DNA from: Oceanitalea stevensii
Lineage (GTDB): Bacteria; Actinomycetota; Actinomycetes; Actinomycetales; Actinomycetaceae
Assembly: GCF_014837105.1 (NCBI RefSeq)
Contig: NZ_JACSPO010000005.1
Coordinates: 131,232-195,231 of the forward strand
Direction: 5' to 3'
Length of the DNA: 64,000 nt
This document shows, in pieces, positions 37,829 through 47,500 of the stretch (positions are counted from its first letter, which is position 1; each line of letters starts with the position of its first letter). The notes under the pieces were generated by a model. The model was not told the DNA's origin and searched no databases. It saw only the letters and a list, made by a program, of their open reading frames with translations. The position numbers and the translations under genes were made by a program.

Positions 37829-37852
37829 CGTGTCCACCCCTCGGTGGACACG
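37829..37852. promoter_or_regulatory. Perfect 10-bp hairpin in divergent intergenic region
   Basis: CGTGTCCACC, CCTC, GGTGGACACG. It lies 63 bp from the Rho_N start and 87 bp from the ABC ATPase start, with no gene end nearby, so an operator or leader hairpin is more likely than a terminator. Confidence 0.45.
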
Positions 37853-37938
37853 GCCTCCACCCGGGAGGGGACGGCGACGGCGCGGGATCAGTCCACCGCC
37901 CGACGCGTCGTGGGGGGTCGCGGCCGGACGCTGGAGCC

Positions 37939-38667
37939 ATGACAGCCCACACCCCCGCCCCGCCACCACCCACCACCACCGCGGTGCCGGTCCTCAGCAC
38001 CCGCGGGCTCACCAAGACCTACGGGATGACGACGGCGCTGGCCGGTGTCGACGTCGACCTCCGGGCCGGGGAGTCGGTCGCCGTCATGGGAGCCTCCGGC
38101 TCCGGCAAGACGACCCTGCTCCACTGCCTCGCCGGGATCGTGCGGCCGAGCAGCGGCCGGGTCCTGCTCGCAACGAGCCACGGCCCCGTCGTCATCAGCT
38201 CACTGTCCGACGCCGAGCGCTCCAGGCTGCGCCGCGAGCGCCTCGGCTTCGTCTTCCAGGAGGGCCTGCTCATCCCCGAGCTCACCGCCGTGGAGAACGT
38301 CGCGATGGCGCTCATGCTCCAGGGGGTCGGGCGGCCGGCGGCCGAGCACCACGCCGCCGTCTGGCTGCAGTACCTCGGCCTGGCCGGGATGGAGGAGCGC
38401 CGCATCGGCCAGCTCTCCGGCGGTCAGGCCCAGCGCGTCGCGATCGCCCGGGCGCAGGTGACCGGCGCGGAGGTCGTCTTCGCGGACGAGCCCACCGGCG
38501 CCCTGGACAGCGACACCTCCCGCGAGGTCATGCAGGCCCTGCTCCACGCCACGACCGGCGCGGGACGCACCCTCGTCGTCGTCACCCACGACGAGACGGT
38601 CGCCGCGCAGTGCTCCCGCGTCCTGCGGCTGCGGGACGGGCGCGTCGTCGGGGACGCCCGCTCATGA
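37939..38667 (+). CDS. ABC transporter ATP-binding protein (MacB/LolD type)
   Basis: A 242-residue ATPase. Walker [13 protein letters not shown]-loop [18 protein letters not shown], signature [14 protein letters not shown], Walker [13 protein letters not shown] and H-loop VVVTHDE are all intact. It pairs with the FtsX-type permease whose ATG overlaps its stop (ATGA). The N-terminal 17 residues are Pro/Thr-rich. ATG at 37939 is supported by GACGCT 6 nt upstream; earlier in-frame codons overlap the divergent gene. Probably lipoprotein, peptide or drug extrusion. Confidence 0.92.
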   Translation: MTAHTPAPPPPTTTAVPVLSTRGLTKTYGMTTALAGVDVDLRAGESVAVMGASGSGKTTLLHCLAGIVRPSSGRVLLATSHGPVVISSLSDAERSRLRRERLGFVFQEGLLIPELTAVENVAMALMLQGVGRPAAEHHAAVWLQYLGLAGMEERRIGQLSGGQAQRVAIARAQVTGAEVVFADEPTGALDSDTSREVMQALLHATTGAGRTLVVVTHDETVAAQCSRVLRLRDGRVVGDARS

Positions 38668-40055
38668 GCACCGTGACGGGCCCGTCCCCCGCGCCCACGC
38701 AGGCTCCGCCCCCGCCGCCGCCCGGCAGCGGCGCCGGAGTGGTAATCCCGGTCGGCCTGCTCCTCGCCCGTCGGGGCAGCGCGCGGTCGGCGGTGCTGCT
38801 CCTGCCGGTCGTCGCCTTCGCCGCGACGACGACGCTCCTCCTCGTGGTCCTCGCCGGCGCCCTGTCCTTCCGCCAGTGGGACGACAGCTACGCGCTCTCC
38901 TACCAGCTCTTCGCGGCACTCGCCGTCGTCCTGCTCGTCGTCCCGCTCGCCTCCCTCGGTGGCGCCGCGGCACGGCTCTCGGCCCGACGGCGCGACGACC
39001 GCCTCGCCACGCTGCGCCTCCTCGGGGCGACGACGGCGACGGTCGCCAGGATGACCGTGCTCGAGGCGGCGACCGTCGCGCTGACCGGCGCACTCGCCGG
39101 TGTCGTCGGGTACGTCGTCCTCGCTCCCTTCGTCCAGCTCATCCACTTCCGCGGTGAGCCGATCGGCAGCGCCTTCTGGCTGGCACCATGGCTCGTCGCC
39201 CTCGCGGTCCTCGCCGTCGTGCTCCTCGCCGCCGTGAGCGCCGTCGTCGGCCTGCGGCAGGTGAGCATCTCCCCGCTCGGGGTCCGGCGCCGGACCGACG
39301 CCCCCACGATCGGGTGGGTGCGGGCCGCCGTCAGCGTCGTCGTCATCGGCGCCGCCGCCGTCGCGATGCAGGGCAGCTATGCGGACCTCGCCGTCATGAT
39401 GGCCGTCCTCCTCGGGGGCTTCGGGGGCGTGCTCGCGGTGCTCAACCTGCTCGGCCCGTGGGTGGTCGCGCGGCTCGCACGCCGCCAGCTGCGGCGGGCG
39501 CACACGCCGGCGCAGCTGCTGGCCGCCCGCAGCATGGCGCAGTCGCCCAAGGCGGTGTGGCGGCAGGTCAGCGGCGTGGTCATGGCGTGCTTCGTCGCGG
39601 TCGTGGCCGGCAGCGGCGTCGCGGTCATGGGCGTGAGCGCCGACATGAGCAGCCGGGACGACCAGATGCTCCTCGTGGACGTCCAGACGGGCATCGTCAT
39701 CACGCTCGTCGCCACCTTCCTCATGGTCGCCGTGTCCGCCGGCGTCACCCAGGCCGCCGAGGTCCTCGACCGCGCCGAGCTCTACCGCAGCCTCGACCGG
39801 CTCGGGATGCCGGAGGCGACGATGGTCGCGGCCCAGCGCCGCACCGTGATGAAGCCCCTCGTCGTCGTCACGGTCATCGCGGTGGCCGCCTCGGGCACGC
39901 TCGTCCTCCCGCTCGTCGGGATCGCCGTCGTCACCGCGCCCGTCTCGGTCCTCATCACCGCGGCGAGCATCGTCGGTGGCGTGCTGCTCGTCCGACTCGG
40001 GGTCACGACGTCCCGGACCGTGCTCCGCGGCGTCCTGGCCGAGGGGAGGTCGTGA
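38664..40055 (+). CDS. FtsX-like ABC permease
   Basis: A 463-residue membrane protein with a Pro-rich N-terminus and about eight hydrophobic segments in two FtsX-type halves. ARRRDDRLATLRLLGATTATVARM and LDRLGMPEATMVAAQRRTVMKP are the cytoplasmic coupling segments of the two halves. No large extracellular MacB periplasmic domain is present, so it resembles the BceB/FtsX exporters of Gram-positives. Start and stop overlap both neighbours (ATGA and TGATG). Confidence 0.9.
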   Translation: MSTVTGPSPAPTQAPPPPPPGSGAGVVIPVGLLLARRGSARSAVLLLPVVAFAATTTLLLVVLAGALSFRQWDDSYALSYQLFAALAVVLLVVPLASLGGAAARLSARRRDDRLATLRLLGATTATVARMTVLEAATVALTGALAGVVGYVVLAPFVQLIHFRGEPIGSAFWLAPWLVALAVLAVVLLAAVSAVVGLRQVSISPLGVRRRTDAPTIGWVRAAVSVVVIGAAAVAMQGSYADLAVMMAVLLGGFGGVLAVLNLLGPWVVARLARRQLRRAHTPAQLLAARSMAQSPKAVWRQVSGVVMACFVAVVAGSGVAVMGVSADMSSRDDQMLLVDVQTGIVITLVATFLMVAVSAGVTQAAEVLDRAELYRSLDRLGMPEATMVAAQRRTVMKPLVVVTVIAVAASGTLVLPLVGIAVVTAPVSVLITAASIVGGVLLVRLGVTTSRTVLRGVLAEGRS

Positions 40056-40243
40056 TGGTCCCCGTCCCCGTCCCGCTGGAGGAGGCCGAGGTCCGGCTGC
40101 GGCGCGCGCTGGTGCTGCTGGCGCTCTTCGTCCTCGGCTGCGCGGTGGTCGCTGCCGGCGCCGCCCTGGGCCTGGGCGCGGTGTGGCAGGACGTCCACGA
40201 GTGGGTGTTCTCCCGCGTGACGGGTGACCAGCTCGGCGGGTGA
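40055..40243 (+). CDS. small single-helix membrane protein in ABC operon
   Basis: Sixty-two codons starting in the stop of the permease gene (TGATG) behind GGGGAGG. MVPVPVPLEEAEVRLRRA is followed by one membrane helix (LVLLALFVLGCAVVAAGAALGLG) and a short C-terminus. Not recognised. Overlap and ribosome binding site support it as a real third member of the ABC operon, perhaps an accessory subunit. Confidence 0.65.
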   Translation: MVPVPVPLEEAEVRLRRALVLLALFVLGCAVVAAGAALGLGAVWQDVHEWVFSRVTGDQLGG

Positions 40244-40290
40244 CAGCCCGGCGCCCCTCCACCGGCCCTCGCCGGGGTAGCGTGCGAGCC

Positions 40291-40962
40291 GTGAGCGACG
40301 TCGAGATCACCGTCCGCGGCTCGAGCCGCATGTTCCACCCGGCCGAGCGCGCCACCGTCCACGCCCGGATCGGCCTCGAGGGCCCGGACGCGGACCGCGT
40401 GTACGCCGCCGTCGCCGAGCAGGCGAGCCGGTTGCACACGAGCGTCACGGCACTCCACGACCCCGCGCACGGGCCGGTGACCTGGTGGTCCGCACAGGAC
40501 GTCCGCACCTGGGCCCAGCGTCCGTGGAACACGGAGGGCAAGCAGCTCCCGCTCGTCCATCACGCCCGCACCGAGCTGCGCGTGAAGTTCCGCGACTTCA
40601 CCCGGCTGAGCCGCTGGCTGTCCGAGGCGGCCACGGTGCCGGGGTTCGGCGTCGACCGGGTGGAGTGGGCCCTGACCGCCGCGCGCAGGCAGGAGCTCGA
40701 GCACCGCGCCCGGTCCGGGGCGGTGGAGCAGGCCCGGGTGAAGGCCGGCGCCTACGCCGCGGCGCTCGGGCTCGACGGCGTCCGTGCCGTCGCGCTCGCC
40801 GACGCCGGCATGCTCGGGGACGGGCTCCACCCGGTCGACGACGGCGGCGCACCGTTCGCGCGGGCCATGGCCGCCCCGGCGGGAGACACCCTGCAGCTCG
40901 TCCCGGAGGACATCGAGATCACGGCACAGGTCGACGCCCGGTTCGTCGCGGTCAGCCCGTAG
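40291..40962 (+). CDS. SIMPL (DUF541) domain protein without signal peptide
   Basis: A 223-residue protein with the SIMPL pattern: VEITVRGSSRMFHPAERATV at the start, then a long helical region (RRQELEHRARSGAVEQARVK) and the end VPEDIEITAQVDARFVAV. Most SIMPL proteins are exported; this one starts straight in the domain, so it appears cytoplasmic. GTG at 40291 has TAGCGT 7 nt upstream (leaderless-like). Its end overlaps convergent PNPOx gene by 11 bp. Function unknown. Confidence 0.85.
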   Translation: MSDVEITVRGSSRMFHPAERATVHARIGLEGPDADRVYAAVAEQASRLHTSVTALHDPAHGPVTWWSAQDVRTWAQRPWNTEGKQLPLVHHARTELRVKFRDFTRLSRWLSEAATVPGFGVDRVEWALTAARRQELEHRARSGAVEQARVKAGAYAAALGLDGVRAVALADAGMLGDGLHPVDDGGAPFARAMAAPAGDTLQLVPEDIEITAQVDARFVAVSP

Positions 40963-41494
40963 GGAGCCCGGTCGGCAGGCCGTCGATGCTCACCCGGTTC
41001 TTCTGCTGCTGGTAGTCGCGGACCGCGTCGGGGCCGCGGCTGTCCGCCCAGGCCGGCATGAGGTCGCGCTGCTCCACGTACTCGTAGAGCGGCACCCCGA
41101 AGCCGCACGAGGTCTGGACGAGGTCCACCTGCAGCTCGAAGACGTTGCGGGCACCGCTCATCGGCGGGAAGTGGGCGAGGGCCTCCTCCCAGTCCGGGTC
41201 CCCCTCGTGGATGGCACGGGCGGTGCCGTAGAGCCGCATGATGAGCGGCTTGCCCTCGAAGGAGCAGAACATCAGGGTCATCCGGGGCGAGTCGAGGATG
41301 TGGGCCGCGGTCTCGTTCCCGCTGCCCGTCCCGTTGAGCCACAGGACCCGCTGGGGGCCGAGGACCCGCAGGGAGTCCAGGCCCTTGGGCGAGACGTTGA
41401 CCCGCCCGTCACGCGCCGCCGTGCCGACGAAGTACATGTGCTGGCGCTCGATGAAGGACCGGTGCTTCTCGGAGATGCTCGGGTACTGCCGCAT
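40952..41494 (-). CDS. pyridoxamine 5'-phosphate oxidase-family protein
   Basis: A 180-residue split-barrel flavin protein-like sequence: FIERQHMYFVGTAARDGRVN, VSPKGLDSLRVLGPQRVLWL, SPRMTLMFCSFEGKPLIMRL. The family binds FMN or F420; substrate not predictable, and it is unlikely to be PdxH itself. CACACT 7 nt before the ATG is a weak leaderless -10. It stands alone upstream of the palindrome at 41538. Confidence 0.88.
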   Translation of the reverse strand: MRQYPSISEKHRSFIERQHMYFVGTAARDGRVNVSPKGLDSLRVLGPQRVLWLNGTGSGNETAAHILDSPRMTLMFCSFEGKPLIMRLYGTARAIHEGDPDWEEALAHFPPMSGARNVFELQVDLVQTSCGFGVPLYEYVEQRDLMPAWADSRGPDAVRDYQQQKNRVSIDGLPTGLPTG

Positions 41495-41537
41495 GACGCG
41501 CAGTGTGCCAGGTCACCGGGCACCGCCCCCGAGAACA

Positions 41538-41578
41538 CCGACAGCCGGACCCTCCCGCGGGAGGAATCCGGCTGTCGG
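41538..41578. terminator. Inverted repeat (family A) at the end of the sugar operon
   Basis: CCGACAGCCGGA (41538-41549) pairs with TCCGGCTGTCGG (41567-41578), and inner CCTCCCGCGGGAGG extends it. It lies 19 bp after the stop of the giant gene. The G-to-C change in the stem relative to 5061 is matched on the other arm. Confidence 0.8.
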
Positions 41579-41596
41579 CGCTCTTGAGGAGGTGGG

Positions 41597-44500
41597 TCAG
41601 GCGACCTTGGCGGTGCCGGTCACCTCCTTGGCGGCCGCTGCCGGCGCCGGCGCCTGGCCGACGGGCCGGCGGATGCCGAGGGTGTCGGTCCCGTTGCCGT
41701 CCCAGTCACCCACGTGCACCTCGTCGCCCTCGCGACCGAAGGTCAGCACGCGGTCCGCGTCCCCGCCACGCAGGGAGTTGTTGACGTGGAAGACCCGGCC
41801 ACGCTGGATCGTCAGGGTGTCGGTGCCGTTGCCGTCCCAGTCACCCGCGAGGGTGACGTCGCCGGCCCGGCCGTAGGTGAACACCGTGTCGGCGTCCCCG
41901 CCACGCAGGGAGTTCTTCACGTGGTAGGTCGCGGCCCGGCGCACCGCGAAGGTGTCCGTCCCGTTGCCGTCCCAGTCACCCACGAGCACCGTGTCGGCCT
42001 CCCGGCCGTAGCGGAACACCGAGTCGGCGTCCCCACCCCGCATCGAGTTCTTCACGTGGTAGGCGTTGCCGCGGCGGACCGCGAAGGTGTCCCGGCCGTC
42101 CCCGTCCCAGTCGCCCACGAGGATCGTGTCCCCGGGCCGGCCGTAGGTGATGACGGCGTCGGCGTCCCCGCCCTGCTGGGCGTTGGACACGTGGAACACG
42201 TTGCCGCGGCGCACCGCGATCGTGTCCTTGCCGTCCCCGTCCCAGTCACCGATGAGGACCTCGTCGGCCCAGCGGCCGTACATGAAGTGCACGTCCGTGG
42301 AGCCCTGCCACGAGTTCGACAGGTGGAACTCCGCCGTCCGCCGGTCCGGCTGCGGCTCCGGCTCCGGCTCCTCCTCGAGGTCCGCGACGCGGACGTTGCG
42401 GAAGTAGACGTCGTCGCCGTTGCCGTGGTTCTGCAGCCCGATGAAGCCGGCCGTGAGGTCACGGTCGGGGTGGGTGCTGTCGAAGTCGTTGACCAGCACC
42501 TCGTTGAGGAACACCTTGATGTTCTGCCCCTCGACGACGATCTCGTAGGAGTTCCACTCCCCCGGCGGGTTGAGCGCCTCGTCGCGGGCCTCGAGGTCGG
42601 CGCTCTGGAAGGTGTAGATCGCACCGGTCGTGCGGTCGTCCTCGTCCGTCGCGTCGATCTGGATCTCGTAGCCCTCGTTGACGGCGATCCACGGGTCGTC
42701 GCCCGGGTCGGGGAAGCCGACGAAGACGCCGGAGTTGTCGTCCCCGTCCATCATCCAGTCGAGCTTGAGGCTGTAGGACCCCAGCTCCTCGGGGTACCAG
42801 AGCAGCCCCATGCCGCCTACGCTGAGCATCGAGCAGTCCTCCTGCAGCTCGAAGCTGCCGGGGCCCGCCATCCGCCACGCGTCCAGGCTCTCCTGGGTGC
42901 CGTCGAACAGGGCGCGGTAGCCCTCCTCGACCTCTCCCGGCTCGCAGGCCGGGGGCTCGGGCTCGCCACCCTCGGTGGAGAAGGTGTGCTCCCACTCGGC
43001 GGTGGCGCCCTCGGCGAGGACGTAGCCCTCGAGCGCCCGGGCGGTGACGGTGACCGTGCCGGAGCCCGGGTGGGTGCCGGCCCCCACGACCTCGCCGTCG
43101 ACGACGTACTCGACGCCCTCGACCGCGGGGACCGTGTACGTGTCGTCGTCGGTGCCGTCCTCGTCGGTGAAGGTCACGGCCTGCGGAGTGACCTCCGTCG
43201 GCTCGGCGACCTCACCGGCGACCCGGAACTCGACCTCGTGGACCTCGCTCGTGTTGCCGGCCGCGTCGGTGGCCCGGAAGGCCGCCGTGTGCGCGCCGGG
43301 CTCGTCGACCGGGACCGCACCGTCGAGGGTCGTCCACTCGCCGCCGTCGAGCGAGTACTCGACCGTGTCGACACCCGAGCCCTCGCCGTCGTCGGCCTGC
43401 GCGACCAGCGAGGCGGGTGCCTCGTAGGCGGCGAAGTCGGCGCAGGCGATGGGCAGCCCGGGCGGCTCGGAGTCGTGGACCATGATCGACAGCGGCTCCT
43501 GGCGAGCGATCCAGGTCGCTGCGCCGGACCCGACGGCGGTGCCGTTGCGGTTCGGCCGGAGGTTGCCCTCGGGGTCGTTGCTCGAGGACGCCCAGATCTC
43601 GTTCGGCGGCCGCGCCGGGCCCGCGGGGTCGTGCATGTAGTGCCCCCCGTGGTCCATGCACGAGCCGTCGTGCAGGTGCGAGGCGTACTCCTGGCCGGGC
43701 AGCAGACCGGTGACACGGACGCTCACGGCGGTGCCGGTCGCGGTCTTCTCGAAGGTGGCCGTGCCGCCGATGTCGAGCGTGGTCCCAGCGCCGTGGCCCA
43801 TCGGTGCGAACTCACCGATCGACCTGCCGAGCACGTTGCCCTCGACGGTCGGAGCGTCCTCGTCGACAGGCGGCTCGACGTCGCCGTCGACCACCCGGAA
43901 CCAGTCGAAGCTCACGGTGGTCGGCTCGGTCTGCTCCGGGCCGATGGCGACGAGGCCGACGGCGGAGAGGTCACCCGCGTGGGTCACCGGGTCACCGAGG
44001 GGGGTCCAGCTCTCCCCGTCCTCGCTCACCCAGCCCGCGTAGCTGTCTCCGGTGCGGCTCATCCGCAGGTGCCAGTAGTCGCCCTCGGGCTCGGCGGCCA
44101 GGTCGACCGAGCGGTTGCCGCCGGCCCCGAAGGAGCCGTCGACCTCGGAGACCAGCTCCGCGCCCAGGTTGAGCGCCGATCCTGGCTCGTTGCGGGCCAC
44201 GACGTCGAGCTTGACGTACTCGTCGTCGTCGCCGTACGCGAGCAGGCCCGCGTACTGCCACCGGTGGATGAGCGGCGCGTGGAAGCGCGTCTCGACCGTC
44301 CAGTCACCCTCGGGTGCCGACTGCAGGATGAAGTTCTCCGGCGAGTCGGGGTTGTCGTTGTTGATGTCACCGGGAGCGGTGACGACGTGGAGCTCCCCGT
44401 CGGCGACGGAGACGTTCTCCTCGTTGTAGCGGACCGTCGCGTCCCAGCGGCAGCCGTCGAGGGCGTCGCCCTCGAACTCGTCGCTCGGCTCACGCTCGCC

Positions 44501-47500
44501 GTCGTCCTCGCGGTCCGGAGTCACCCGGACGTGGTCGACGACGGCGACGCCGCCACCCGCGCCGGTGTCACCGGCGGCCACGACGCCCAGGGTGGCCTCG
44601 GGGTCGAGGACCGCCGAGCCGTCGAGCGTGGTGAACTCCTCGCCGTCGAGCGAGTACGCCGCGGTCACGTTCTCCCCGTCGCTGCTCAGGCGCAGGTGGA
44701 CGGATGCCGGGGTGTCGGCCGGGAGGTTGACGTTGGCGGCGTTCTGGGTCCGCGACCCTCCGGCCTCGGTCCAGAACTCGAGGAAGCGGCTGCCGTTGTC
44801 GCTGCGGGTGAACGTCAGCTTGGTGTAGTCGTCGTCCCCGGAGTGCAGCATGAGGCCGCTGTACTGCCAGTGCCGCTCGTGGGCGAGGGTGACCTGCGTG
44901 TCGACCTGCCACTCGCCCGAGGGCACCGGCTGGCCGACGAAGCTGATCGGGCCCGTGTTGACGCCGTCGATGTCACCGGTGGTGACCGGCAGGTGCAGCG
45001 CACCGTCGGCGACCGAGACGTCACCGCGGACGGTCGACCAGCGCTGGGCGCTGAGGTCGTCGCCGTCGAACTCGTCGCTCATCGACACCGGGCACACCGG
45101 TCCCGGTCCCGGCTCGGGGTCCGGGTCGGGGCCGGGGACGACCGGGTCGTCGTCGAAGACGAAGTCGCTGAACACGACCTCGCTCGTCGCCGTCGCGTGG
45201 TGGGCGGTGACGAACAGGCCCAGGTCCTGCACCGAGGCGGCCCCGGGCAGCGTGACCGGCTGGCCGATCTGCGCGAAGTCCTCCCCGTTGGTGCTGTGGA
45301 AGGCCGTGTACTGGTCGCCGTCGCGCACGATGCGCACCCACGCCGGGTAGGCGGTGGAGCCGGCGGCCGTGGACGCGTTGAGCTGGCCGTTGCCGTTGGC
45401 CGAGCGCAGCCACTCGAAACCGCCGCTGGGACGGATGCCGAGCGCGGCGTAGCCGGCCGACTGCCCCGGTGCGGTGATGTCGTTGCGGACGATGAGGCCC
45501 GCCTTGGCGCTCCCGTGGGAGTTGCCCTGGCTGACGACCTTGACCGTGGCGGACCAGTCCTCGTCGGCGCCCGCGGGCAGGTACAGCGAGCTGTACTCGT
45601 CCGCCGCGTTCCACATGTTCGCGCCGCCGGAGGTGATGACGAAGGAGCCGTCCTCACCGCGGGAGAACTCCCCGCGGGCGTTGGTGAACTGGCTGAAGTC
45701 GCCGAAGGGCTCCCCGACGGTCACCGGGACGATCCGCGACGTCGTCGAGACGCCGTTGTCGTTGGTGGCGACGGCGGTGAGCTGGTACACCGACTCCTCG
45801 GTGACCTCCCACGTGACGCTGTAGGGCGCCTCGTCGTCGACACCGATGGACTCGTCACCGACGAAGAACTCGACCTGGGTGATCTCGTTCTCCGCGTCCG
45901 TCGCCTCCGCCGTCACGGTGATCTCACCGGGCTCGAGGGACTCCGCACCGGTGGGTGCGGTGACGGCGACGCGCGGGGTCGTCGTCGGGGACACGCCCTT
46001 GCCGTCGGCCTCGATGAAGTTGAGCCTGCGCTCGCCCTCACCGACGAAGACGACGTACAGCTCGAAGGTCTCCCCCGGGTCCGTCACGTCGACGGCGACG
46101 TCCGTGTAGCGGGACAGACCACCGGTGGAGGGGACCGCCGCCGTGGCGAGCAGCTCGCCGTCCGGTGCGCCCATCCGCAGCTCGATGTCCCCGCCGGTCG
46201 CCGAGGCGACCCGCAGGAGCAGCCGGTCGATGTTGACGAGGTTGACCGGGTCGTAGGAGGCCCAGGCGCCGTCCTGCCCGCTGATCGAGGTGCCGTGGCC
46301 CTCGACGTCGCGGGAGGCCGCGGCCGTGACGCCGTCGGACTCGGCGAAGAACTCCGCCTCGCGGATCTTGCCGAAGAGCAGCGAAGTGTCCTGGCCGGTG
46401 AGGGCGGGGACGCCGTCGCCACCGGAGTCGGTGTACCGGGCGTCGAGCACGTAGAAGACGTTCATGTCGTCGCTGTGCCCACCACCCAGGCTGGTCGCGA
46501 CGGTCCCGGTGCGGCCGCGGAACGGCTCGGCCGGGTGGGAGTGCGCGTCGTGGCCGAGGGCCGGCTGGACGATGATGTCCTCGTCGGCGATCTCCTCCTC
46601 GGCGTCGGTGGCCTCGATGTCCCAGCTGATCTCGTCGCCGAAGTTGAAGAAGGCGCCGTCGGGCGGGAGGTTGAAGCTGATCTCCGGGCGGGTGTTGCCC
46701 ACGGTGACGGGCACGGTGGTCGTGCCGGTCTTGCCGTGGGGGTCGGTCACCGTGAGGCGGGCGTCGTAGACGCCGTTCTCGGTGTAGGTGGTCGTGGGGC
46801 TGGCCTCGGTGGAGTCGGTCTCGCCGTCACCGTCGAAGTCCCACGCGTAGGTGAGCTCCTCGTTCTCCGGGTCGCTGCTGCCGGACCCGTCGAAGGTCAC
46901 CTCCAGGGGTGCCTGTCCGCTGTCCGGCGTGGCCGTGGCGACGGCGGACGGCGAGCGGGAGCCGGAGACGTAGTCGATCCGGTGCAGGCCCGAGTCGGGG
47001 TTGTGCCGGCCGAAGCCGCCGCCCCAGTCGAGGACGTACATCGAGCCGTCCGGCCCGAACTTCGCCTCGATCGGCGCCATGAAGGGCTCGGAGGGCAGGA
47101 ACTGGTTGACCTTCTCCAGGCCGGTCCCGTCCTCGGTGAGGAGCAGGGAGTACATCTTGTTGCGGGCCCACTCGAAGAAGAAGGGCTGGCCGTCGAAGGC
47201 CGGCGGGAACTTCGTGTCGGAGTCGAGCTCGGGGTCGTAGTGGTAGAAGGGGCCGCCCATGGGCGCCAGCCCGCCACCCTGCGTGACGATCTCCGGGTGC
47301 GAGGCGCGCTGGTAGCCGTACCACATGTCGGGTGCGACGGCGGCGGGCAGCTCGGTGAGGCCGGTGTTGTGGATCGAGTCGTTGACCGGGTTCTCGCAGT
47401 CGAAGTACTCGCCCACGGTCACCGGGTTGGTCCGGTAGTCGACGTCCCGGAAGGGCTCGTTGTCGCCCATGCACAGCGGCCAGCCGTAGAAGCCGGGCTC

